Assembly (NCBI GenBank): GCA_029747585.1
Contig: JAPEVF010001378.1
Location: forward strand, 1-10,405
Reading direction: 5' to 3'
DNA from: Pleurotus djamor
Lineage: Eukaryota; Basidiomycota; Agaricomycetes; Agaricales; Pleurotaceae
Length of the DNA stretch: 10,405 bases
The translations under genes and the position numbers were made by a program. The notes beneath the pieces are model-generated. The model was not told the DNA's origin. It saw only the letters and a list, made by a program, of their open reading frames with translations, and did no database searches. Within the stretch, counting starts at the first letter, position 1. Every line of letters starts with the position of its first letter. This document shows positions 1 to 8,261 of the stretch, in pieces.

Positions 1-817
1 AGAGGATTGTGAGAGTGTCAAGAAAGCAATGTTAATGGGAGTAGGTGTCTCCTCACTGTAATCTATCTCGCCGCTATGGGTGTTTCGTTGGGGTTGGAGT
101 GGTGTCCAATAGTCAAGTTTGATAACGACCACTGCGAACGCTGGGGTTGACACAATCAAAAGGTGGCAGAGGGTCGGCCATAGGGAATATTTGATGAGCC
201 TACGCGTGGGTGGTTGATAAGATACGTCCTCGTCGTCTTGGATGGTACCGTCTTCGAGAGGACCGAATGTAGTCGAGAACGCAAGCTCTGGTCAGTCGGA
301 TACCTAAGGTTAGAACAGAGTTTGGACGCCCAAACGTTCAGCGTTAACGTGTTGTTGACGGTTGACCATACATTTTTGAGTAGGTGTTGTGTATTGACCA
401 GGGATACTGAGAGTTGAAACGTTGACGGTGGTCGAGGGTCGAACCCAAGTCGAACCTTTACAACGCAGATAAGATAAGATATTGTCTGTTTGGCAAAGGC
501 GTCAACAACAAGCATGTAAACACCGGTAAATATTAGGCTTCAATTGTGCCCAACCAGAAACCCTTGACAAGCAAGGGGACCTTTTAACTCGGGTCCGGTT
601 CCTCGACCGATCGTAGAAATGGAAGTAAAAGATTATTTTAGGCCAATTTTGGCCCAACTTTTAGCCAATGACCCGGAATGATTGACTCTTTTGCTGGGAT
701 GGCATTACAGAATTTACAAAGGTCTTTTCGTTTGAAGTGCAGTTGATGTTGGACACTCGATATCGTTAGCTATAATTATAAGAGCCTTCCTACATAGCCC
801 GTGACCGAGCAGCAAGT
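1..817. other. Intergenic stretch, no supported gene
   Basis: I see no convincing gene here. The longest open frame (156-515, minus) has no recognisable domain and no splice-linked continuation. Small features are a GATAA-rich stretch around 466-482, two copies of GTCGAACC at 438-445 and 449-456, and an imperfect palindrome (GGCCAA-TT-TTGGCC) at 641-654. The right part, about 700-817, should hold the 3' untranslated region of the minus-strand aldo/keto reductase. A short open frame running off the left edge (to about 61, plus strand) could be the end of a gene but is too short to claim. Confidence 0.5.
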
Positions 818-2070
818 TTACTGAATTTTGACTTGGTTCGTCGCGTCCTTTTCTATCGGCTCGTTGAAGGTATTGATGTCCCATTTAGGCTTGTACGTGA
901 AGGGGATGTTGAATCTAGGACGCGCTCAACTCAAGCGAGCGGTAGTCAACAAGGTCCGGCCTACCTCGTATAGTTGTTCTCCCCAACCTTGGAGACGGCC
1001 TGGTACTCTTCTTCGGAAAGCTCGATTTGCTGGAAATTCGAAATGATTCGCTCCTCCTGTACACTCTTGGGAATAACAGAGTATCCGCGGTAAGTGCCCC
1101 AAGCAACCAGCACCTGTGCAGGGGTGGCGCGACGCTTGTTGGCGATTTCTTGAATGGCGGGGTAATCCGTGAGTTTGGGCTTGCCGATGACTTTACGGGG
1201 TATCAGATTATGTTGATCTCATCATAATTTCGAGGTCACTTACGATTGTTTCCTAGGGGACTGTACGCGGTGATCAAGATACCCTTCTCCTTGCAGTACT
1301 TAACGAGCTCATCTTGAGGAAGCAAGGGATGTGCTTCAATCTGGTTATTCACCTAGGTTGTGTTATTTTTGAGTTGATCGGTAATCAGGTACATTGAACG
1401 CATAAACTCACGGGAACGACACCAGTCGCGTTGATGATGCCCTCCAAGTGTTCGATCGTGAAGTTAGAGACACCGATATTGCGAACTTTTGATTTGGGTA
1501 GGGCGATCATCGCTTTCCAGGTATCGACAAGGGAGGGTTCGAGGTCCAATTCGACTTCATCCCCTGCAGCATTTTTGGGGTTGAGAGTACCGCGGCCGGG
1601 GACGAAGGCGATCGGCCAGTGGATAACTGTTAGATCAAGGCTTTTAGATGATGATCTAATCTAACTTGACGTAGATAAGATAACTCACGATAAAGGTCCA
1701 AGTATTCGACACCGAGTTGCTTCAACGTCTCGTCGAGTTCCTTCTCCACTTCCTCAGGTCGATGCGCGGTGCACCAAAGCTTGGAAGTCAAGAACAGGTC
1801 CTCTCTCTTGACGACAGAGGGAATAACTTTCTTCAAAGCAGCGCCGACTTCATCTTGGTTCTGATAGCACATAGCAAGATCGAGGTGACGGTACCCATTC
1901 CGTACAGCAATTTCAACCTGAAAGGCGACTGATGAGGGATTTCCCTTAATAACACGTAGGTTCCGTTGACTTACCGCTTGCTCAACTTCCTTTGGCTTGG
2001 AAAGCCATGTTCCAAGACCGATCTGAGGGATGGTGGTGGAACCGAGTTTGAGGGCTTTGGCAAACGACAT
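818..2070 (-). CDS. Aldo/keto reductase, six exons, 323 aa
   Basis: This is an NAD(P)H-dependent aldo/keto reductase with a (beta/alpha)8 barrel, expected to reduce aldehydes or ketones in the cytosol. Exons on the minus strand: 2070-1975, 1917-1689, 1626-1412, 1352-1244, 1190-965 and 914-818, separated by introns of 50-62 bp. The family signature [11 protein letters not shown] is at residues 40-50. All four catalytic residues are visible: D45, Y50, K78 (in TSKLW) and H111 (in IHWP). NIGVSNF is at 158-164, and the cofactor-phosphate motif IPKS...RI..N is at 256-268. The C-terminal tail (293-323, with PKWDIN) is typical of fungal members. Exon 5 ends at a GTAG donor, so unspliced sequence runs into a TAG at 963-961; exon 6 restores the normal family length. 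One acceptor (1191) is a weaker AAG. It most resembles fungal GCY1/YPR1-type reductases, but the substrate cannot be assigned. Confidence 0.93.
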
Positions 2071-2946
2071 GGCGGAAAGAACTTGTGTGAGGTGGTGGGT
2101 GGTGGTGGAGAGAAGGATACGATGACCAGGCGGCTTATATTTGTGCGTCATGGCTCCTCCGGCCCGGAGATGGCGGCCCGGTAGAACCATGGTCGTCCAT
2201 GTGGTGAGTTGGGAGGTGCAATGGTAGAAAGGAATTTGCTCGGAGAGGAAAGCGGAGGTCCCTTTGCGAGATATCGAAGGGGAAGCGATCGATGAGTTCT
2301 GGGCAAACTATGAAGCGGTCAGTACCGAGAGGGAACTCTCGCTGGACAACAGATACAGTGAGATGCTCCAAATGATGGACATGACAGAACACCGAAGGGA
2401 GTAGATGCATCTGCGAACCCAGCGCTTCGATCATCAGACGACGCACGCGAGGAGCGATTATGGACCAGAATTTCAGAAGGAAAGGGATGTAGGGTTCCAA
2501 GGCGGAATTCGCCCTTCGACTTGCCTATGTGCTTGGCAGAGCCAACGAAGAATTAGTGTGGATTTCTGTACTGCGCCCTGGACCTGAGGCCTGAAGGCCT
2601 GAAGTTTTATGGTCGAAGCCTCTCAGCCAGAGTAGTGATTTGCCATGGTGCATCCTTGTATCTGAAGGTACCCTTCCAACTTCAAGTTTGATTTTTCCAA
2701 TCCTGGAGGCAGGCTGACAACGTTGGGAGAATTCCAAGTCTATCGATTTTCCGAGTTTCGATGTCAATTGACCCGCGTCTCTTCCAAGAATAGACGGATG
2801 CATGGGAGGTTGATACAAAACGCGCAGCGATGATAGACATGAACAAACGAGCGCCTGAGCGTCTATCGTTCCTTGTTAGAGCAGCCTTAACGTTCGGATG
2901 AATACGACATACAACACCATCGCAGATTNAAAAAAGGTAAAAGCAA
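2071..2946. other. Intergenic stretch with possible decayed F-box/LRR-like fragment
   Basis: This holds the upstream region of the reductase and the 3' flank of the 2947-4451 gene. A minus-strand frame at 2135-2500 (from about 2500 down to about 2270) contains protein-like sequence with leucine, histidine and valine spacing reminiscent of fungal F-box/LRR proteins. It has no F-box start, no matching upstream exon, and its end runs into the reductase promoter, so it may be a gene relic or chance. Two tandem copies of AGGCCTGA lie at 2587-2602. An ambiguous base next to a short A run is at 2929. I see no complete gene. Confidence 0.4.
2134..2140 (-). promoter_or_regulatory. TATA box of the aldo/keto reductase gene
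   Basis: On the minus strand ATATAAG reads about 64-70 bp upstream of the ATG at 2070. This leaves room for a 5' leader of roughly 30-40 nt, which is rich in CT/ACC (2071-2110). The start codon has a purine at -3. Confidence 0.6.
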
Positions 2947-4451
2947 TTATTCCTCAATGGGTGCAATGCGACTGGCATCAGTGGTCAAGATGAAGGCTCT
3001 CTCAACGTATTGTTGGGCAATCTTTCTAATGTCCTCCCATTTAACCTTTTCAGCGTTGAAGTCAAGCTGCGCGAAGTAGTCGAGATGCTCCTGCCAATAA
3101 GCAAGCTTTTCAATGAGTTCAGAGAAGGTGTCTGACATGGCGAGCCAAGCAGCTAGGCAGGGTAGAATATTAGGCAGCCGACCACCTCGTAGACCAAAGT
3201 TATACGACTTACATGACATGATACCAAGAGTGACCAACGCGTCTGACATCTTTGATATGACGTTGTCAGAATCAGCGGAGAAGGATGAAACAGAGAGTTT
3301 GAGACGCTGAGCGTGACCAAGAGCTCTATCGAGTTGGTCGAGCTCGCCATTCAGCCGTTGCATTTCTTTCCAAGCGGCCCTAGCTTCCGCAGCTATACAA
3401 AGGGCTTCAGCGAGGGTTGGTTGCTATATGAAGGGGAAGCACTTACACGCTTGGGCCGAAACGATGGGGCCAGCAATCCAACCAGCGATCGGGATCCAAA
3501 CTTGAAAAGGATATTATTTTTCATGACCGTTAGAGGAGCGAGGTATTGACTTACTATACGCAGCGGTATTCTTTCCTTTCCTAAGGGCAGCCTCATAATC
3601 TGCTGTGAAGTCTTCGAGGTCCTCTTTCTTCTTGGTGATGTCTGTGTTGATTCTCTCGATTTCTTTAGAAATAGTCGAATCTTCGTCTGCAACTCTGTCA
3701 CTGATTGCTTTAACTTGACCCTGGTCATAATCCGTATCCTTCTTGAACTAACGGTTTTCCTTAGATGTGATAAACAGATGGCGAAAGCTGACATACGTTG
3801 CTGATGAACGTATGGACTGTCTTGACTTTGGTAGCACGGGATTCTGTACGGTCAGAAAGACCGCTGAAGATCGACCGTAAGTTGGTCGCGGCCTGTTGTT
3901 GGGCCGTTTCATCTGTTCCGTTGATGATGATATCAAATAGACGACTGATTTCTGGGTAGTATGTCTGTGTGTCCTTAGCGTAGCTCACGACGTCATTGGC
4001 AAGACTGACAACTTGATAGTAGTCAGTCTGGAAGCCACTGCAGTTTCCAGAAACTGTAGAGTAGACGTCGAGAAGTGTCTATAAAATCAAGGAAAACTAT
4101 ATCAGAGAACGGAATAACGTTGGAATGAAAGGAACTGACGCTGGCAACGGTTTCAGTGAGGGCTTCAAAGACGCTATCACCGTAGTTGACGGCAAGGGCT
4201 TGCCTCGTCGTTGGAAGGCGTTGAGAAGACTTGACATAGAGCTGTAGCTTGCGCCATTTCTCATCATCGAGGATAAAGACGTCATCGTTTTCGAAGTCAT
4301 TCTCGGCTTCGCGTAGAGTCTTGCGCGACGCTGGACGACTCGGAATCTTGAAGAAGTCCACGGCGTGAACGGTCCCGGGGGCTTTCGCGATCTTGCGGCG
4401 AATGTCCTGGACATGCGCGGAGAAGTGGATGGTATAGGTTGTGGCCGCCAT
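2947..4451 (-). CDS. Helical alpha pore-forming-toxin-like protein, 408 aa
   Basis: Exons on the minus strand: 4451-4140, 4078-3797, 3747-3555, 3500-3447, 3392-3213 and 3152-2947; introns are 49-61 bp with GTCAGT, GTATGT or GTAAGT donors. The joined frame gives 408 residues without stops. The protein looks almost entirely alpha-helical: a charged N-terminal third (1-104), long amphipathic helices (105-262; 199-260 is a heptad-like coiled coil rich in Lys, Glu and Asp), one uncharged segment rich in Ile, Trp, Gly and Ala (263-280), then further long helices (282-400). Long helices around a single short hydrophobic hairpin are the layout of the ClyA superfamily (Hbl/Nhe, XaxA/YaxA), and XaxA is of similar size (about 45 kDa). 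There is no signal peptide. I infer a membrane-acting protein; a coiled-coil protein of another kind is possible. The gene is divergent from the 5536-7974 gene. The gene model is firmer than the function. Confidence 0.8.
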
Positions 4452-4506
4452 TTCTGATATTGAATGAAGAAGTGAGGGATGAACTCGACGCACACTGGTC
4501 TGTTTT

Positions 4507-4520
4507 CCTCCGCTCAAGAG
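4507..4520. repeat. Copy 1 of 14-bp promoter repeat
   Basis: CCTCCGCTCAAGAG is identical to 5287-5300. On the minus strand it lies between the TATA box and the ATG of the 2947-4451 gene, so it should be in or next to its 5' leader. With one mismatch the match extends to 18 bp (minus-strand GAG-S-CTCTTGAGCGGAGG). Confidence 0.6.
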
Positions 4521-4527
4521 CCTCAGA

Positions 4528-4534
4528 CTTTATA
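4528..4534 (-). promoter_or_regulatory. TATA box of the 2947-4451 gene
   Basis: TATAAAG reads on the minus strand 77-83 bp upstream of the ATG at 4451. It supports this start codon, which has G at -3 and G at +4. Between TATA box and ATG lies the motif CTCTTGAGCGGAGG, which is repeated near the divergent gene. Confidence 0.65.
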
Positions 4535-5117
4535 CTCCAGATCCACGAGTGCAACGGTGCTCGACTTCTGTTCGGAGAATGTTGGGTATGGAGTAGGAAT
4601 ACCATCCGCGCAGTGACATGAACGGAGCGAATAGTCATTCAATGGTCTCTCGTAAAACAAAAACAGCACAGTTTCGACATGGGAAGCAGCGGAAACGAAG
4701 GAGCCCCATCTTATTACAGGTTGATCACAATGAAGCCGCTAGGTATCTTGAAGTCCGAACAACGACGATGCCAATTGCAGCGCAGGCTAGTGCCTGCTTG
4801 ACCAGATGCACCGTAGGAGTCCAATTCTTGCTTAAGAGTGCAAGTCATCGACATATCTTCATCGCACAGGTGTGAAATTCATTGTGAAGAGTGGCAGACT
4901 GACTCTGGCAGTGACATCCAGCGCATCCGAGTTGGCTGTAGGGAAGATGTTGATCGAAGCCAGGCGAAGAGAGTTTACCGCTTGTGCCTGGTGCCAATTG
5001 CACCCGATGGCTTTCTTCCACAAGCGCCCGAGACCAATCCGTTGTTCGTCAAATGTTCGTTACAACATCGAACTACTTACAAAACGCATCATGCACCATA
5101 GCCACTTGAATGTGGCA

Positions 5118-5143
5118 ACGGGTGCAATCGAAACTGCACCCGT
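5118..5143. repeat. Perfect 9-bp inverted repeat with 8-nt loop
   Basis: ACGGGTGCA at 5118-5126 pairs with TGCACCCGT at 5135-5143 around an 8-nt spacer. It lies mid-way in the divergent promoter region and could be a dimeric regulator site. A one-off palindrome of this size may also be chance. Confidence 0.4.
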
Positions 5144-5286
5144 GTGTACAGTCCTTTTTCTGCTGCTTTTGTGGACCCAATGAAATTGGAATTCGATCGA
5201 CTCGAAGGCGTGCAGGCGACTACTACATTCTAGCTCTCCACTCTTCAGGATGACATGAGGTTCTGTTCGTTTTACTCTCTAGGTCG

Positions 5287-5300
5287 CCTCCGCTCAAGAG
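5287..5300. repeat. Copy 2 of 14-bp promoter repeat
   Basis: The same 14 bases as 4507-4520 in the same orientation, 236 bp upstream of the ATG at 5536. On the minus strand, nearby bases also loosely resemble copy 1 (GGAG upstream at the same spacing, AAAAC and ACAG downstream). It may be a degenerate duplicate of the promoter of the minus-strand gene or a shared regulatory site. Confidence 0.55.
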
Positions 5301-5474
5301 GCTCCAACAAATGGCTCCCACTGTCAAGGTCAGCGGGCCCCAACAGCACCCATAACGTATATCTAATATGGAAGATCGAAGTTGAAGCGAAGTTGAACGA
5401 TTTCTTCACGAAATCCACAAGGTCTATACACGGTCCTCGTATCAGTTCGTCGCTTCAGACTTAACGATACAACC

Positions 5475-5481
5475 TATAAAT
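5475..5481 (+). promoter_or_regulatory. TATA box of the 5536-7974 gene
   Basis: TATAAAT ends 54 bp upstream of the ATG at 5536 and is followed by a C-rich leader. It supports 5536 as the start rather than an ATG inside the first intron (the stop-free frame through that intron begins at 5669). Confidence 0.65.
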
Positions 5482-5535
5482 CCCCTCCATACCCCATACC
5501 TCCGCACCAGCCCCCGAATCGTCGTCTTTGATACC

Positions 5536-7974
5536 ATGCCAACTTGGGTCGATAGGTACAATGAGCTTTTCATCAAGAAGAAGTTTGTCATACCCGACCG
5601 CGCTTCAACCACATCGCTGGGGAAATATGTGAGGCGTATACCGCTTGCATCTATCTTGATTTGCTGATATGTACTCTAACTCTATACAGGTTGAAACCCG
5701 AGACCTTTCTCTCGATCTCAGTGAATCCCTAAGGTCATCCTCCACGTTTCGCTATCTCTACGCCGACTCGGTAACCACGACCAGTCACACTATCGCACTA
5801 CCAGCGAACGGAGGCATCAACATCGTCACCCGAGTATTCCTCGCCGACTGCCTGACGCCCGAAATTGTCCTTGAGTGTCCAAAGGGTCCAAGTGGATTCA
5901 TATTGTACACTCTGGAGTTCCTTTCAGGGACACGCATTACCGTCAAGACAGCCGCCGGTTCTCGTGACTTCGTGCCTACTCTCGCCCCAGATGAATGCGG
6001 TGTTCGGGTTATCATCGACGCAACTGGGACTGTCGAATACCGAGTTCTGTCCTGGATCGACAACAACGAGTTCAAAGTTGATGGCCAACTTCACCGCCTG
6101 CTACGCACCCAATTCGCTGTGGCTAGCGCTTGGCTAGGCTCTGAAGCGTCCACACCCTTTGCTATGGATATCCTCACTTTCATCTTGCGACTTACGAGGG
6201 CGTCTCAGTTGGCCACCGATATCCGAATGCAGGCACTGACCCTCTACGCTCAATCGGCCGTACGTGGAGATGCAAAGGCCAAGGGCCTGACATATGTACC
6301 CCGCCTCGACTTCTCCGTTTACGATACCGTTGTGGATAGAAATATCAAGGTCGCTCAGGCCTACGAACAGCAATACGAACGATACTCTGACCTTGCTGCT
6401 GGAAGTCAAGTTTGGATCGAGTCTGCGACCGTCATGAAGGAACAGTACACCGATCTCAGTAACATGTGCAAGACACTCGCTTCCCAAGCCCAGGATCGGT
6501 ACGATAGCGCTGAGAAGGCTTTGCGCGAGAACAACAACGCTTTTGAAGATGCAAAATCTGCCGTCACCCACGCACAGGACGCGCTTGCCAAGGGGTATCT
6601 CGAGTGGCTGATTAAACAGCATCGTGAAACTCTTATTGCTGTTTTTAAAGCCCTGTTTGATCTTGGCGTCGCTGTTGGTGAATGTGTGCTTGGTCAACCG
6701 GAGGCTGCTGAAGCTGCGGTCGAAGCGGGAAAGGCCGCAGAAAAGGCATATGAGGCAGCTGAAGCCGTTGTCGAAGCGGGGAGCTTGGTTGACAAACTCA
6801 TCAAAGGGATCAAAGAACTTCCCAAGATCTTTAAAAAGATGTCGGGAATTGCAAGCGCCATATCTGCCTTATTCATTAGCATTGGAAAAGCAATAGCCAA
6901 CGCTAGCTCGCCTAATCCAGGTGCGCGATTTTTCTACCCAAGCAAGCACTTATTGACCAGTACTTTCCAGAGGTCGACGCGCCGGACGCTGACACATCTA
7001 CCAACTTCATCGGCCTACTTGCTTCATGGGACGTCTACCTCGACGAGTTGGATTCTTCGATGAAATTCCCCATATCAGAAGGCATCTCTGGTGCAGAAGA
7101 GTATCGCCTCGCCAGTAGGAAAATGGCAATCCTTGGCAAAGCTTTACTGCTGAGCAAGATGGCGGCGATTAGTCAAGGGCAGGAACTCGCTCGAACCCTG
7201 ATGCAGCTGTACGTCAACGAGAAGCAACAAGAACGGCTTGCCGACTGGATTACCAAGCTCGAGACAAGCAACGAAGCGTATCTTCAAGCTCAAGTGTTGC
7301 TTTTCAACCGGCTCCTGGACGTTCGTGGCTGGATTTATATTTATCTTCAGTCATACATCGACAGCTACCGGTACTGGGCATTGACACCATCGACCGTCCA
7401 GCCTTCGATGGTTGAAACGGTCCCACAGTTCGAGAAAGACCATGCTACTCTTGCGATCGAGGTCGTCCAGGCTTACACACACTTTGACCCATCACCCCAA
7501 GACTTCCATCGAGTCTTCAACTGGGGTGTCGGTCGGTCTTTCCTCACTGAGGATGTTTTAGAGAGTCTCAAGGCTACCAGTACCGCATCGTTCTCCATTA
7601 CTCCGGAGCACCTCCCTGGGTATACGCGTGTTCGAGTGAAAACGATTCGACTTTACCTTAAAGACATCGACGGCACAGATGAGGAACCGGTTCGGATCGA
7701 GATCACAAACGATGGGACCTATCATGACATCACCCCTCCCAAAGGTGGTTCGAAGTCAGAATATCTCAACTTTTACTCTGAGCCTCTACGTCGAGCATTC
7801 CAATACACGAGCGAGGGTCGTCCTCCTGTGATTGATGGCGATGTCGCATTCCCAGCGAAATATTTCCTTCCCACTCCGTTCACGAAATGGACGGTGACTG
7901 TGAAAAGTGACTTCGACCCAGCTCAACTGAGTGGGTTGAAACTTGAGCTTCACGGGGAGGCCATCGTAGTGTAA
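5536..7974 (+). CDS. Three-part helical/beta protein, candidate membrane-acting partner, 775 aa
   Basis: Exons: 5536-5628, 5690-6920 and 6971-7974. Intron 1 (61 bp, GTGAGG...CAG) has a CTAAC branch site at 5676-5680. Intron 2 (50 bp, weak donor GTGCGC, acceptor TTCCAG) is needed to join the two long frames. The ATG has A at -3 and no signal peptide follows. Residues 32-155 look beta-rich. Residues 165-366 are helical with a coiled coil (about 244-335). Residues 369-395 are an Ala/Glu-rich heptad-like helix, and 416-435 a Gly/Ala/Ile-rich hydrophobic helix suited to membrane insertion. Residues 478-581 are helical again. Residues 647-775 look like a beta-sandwich with regular aromatic and proline positions. 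I do not recognise the family. The helices-plus-terminal-beta layout recalls large pore-forming subunits such as the C-terminal half of Tc-toxin A components, but this is a guess from architecture. Confidence 0.82.
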
Positions 7975-8261
7975 TTTAGTGTGGCCCGGGTGTAATTATA
8001 TTGTCCCGTCCTCGAATGTAGCTTTATGTCGCTGGTCCCTCGGCCTCACCTGGCATTTCCACCACTTCTTTAGGAGCATCCCTTTCCTCCCCTGGTCTGA
8101 GGGCAAAATATTGAGCCAGGCCGAACCGCCGGAGAAAGCCTTGCCCCACTCACACCTGTGACCTCTCCCTGCATCGACGCTTAATCGACAATTGGGTGCA
8201 ATCATGCTGTGCTCCTTCCAGCTTATAAAGATGCAGTACCAGCCGAATCATATCCATCGCA
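7975..8261. other. Intergenic region between the 775-aa gene and the F-box gene
   Basis: This short spacer carries the 3' untranslated region of the upstream gene and the promoter of the F-box gene. No canonical AATAAA is visible. The only clear signal is the TATA-like element at 8224-8230. Confidence 0.5.
8224..8230 (+). promoter_or_regulatory. TATA-like element close to the F-box start
   Basis: TATAAAG ends 31 bp before the ATG at 8262 and is directly followed by another ATG (8231) that opens a 14-codon out-of-frame reading frame overlapping the main start. If it works as a TATA box, the leader would be only a few nucleotides long and would exclude the 8231 ATG. Otherwise transcription starts upstream and the short frame is a uORF. 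Confidence 0.4.

Larger units (their letters stand above)
4452..5535. other. Divergent promoter region between two pore-forming-like genes
   Basis: About 1.08 kb separate the two divergent start codons. Open frames here (for example 4872-5183, plus) have no recognisable domain and no sensible splice continuation, so I treat the stretch as non-coding. Visible signals are a TATA box at each end (4528-4534 minus, 5475-5481 plus), the 14-bp direct repeat CCTCCGCTCAAGAG at 4507-4520 and 5287-5300, TGCCAATTGCA at 4769-4779 and 4992-5002, and two small palindromes (4782-4797 and 5118-5143). The spacing suits a shared, co-regulated promoter, which is an inference. Confidence 0.5.

Noticed and set aside
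2..61. Possible 3' end of a gene on the plus strand at the left edge
   Set aside because: Only about 19 codons, with nothing to tell it from chance.
438..456. tRNA or SINE-like B-box (two minus-strand copies of GGTTCGAC)
   Set aside because: No A box, acceptor stem or cloverleaf could be built around it; the words alone are too short.
156..515. Minus-strand open frame of 119 codons
   Set aside because: No domain, Ser/Thr-rich composition, and no flanking exon or promoter that would support a gene.
961..963. TAG as the end of the aldo/keto reductase
   Set aside because: The frame reaches it only by reading through a GTAG donor. Splicing to 914 adds the conserved C-terminal tail and a normal length.
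3313..3549. Plus-strand open frame opposite the helical protein gene
   Set aside because: Antisense shadow of exons 4-5, which are supported by splice sites and a continuous joined frame.
4872..5183. Plus-strand open frame of 103 codons between the divergent genes
   Set aside because: No recognisable motif, several overlapping frames of similar length, and it sits in the promoter region.
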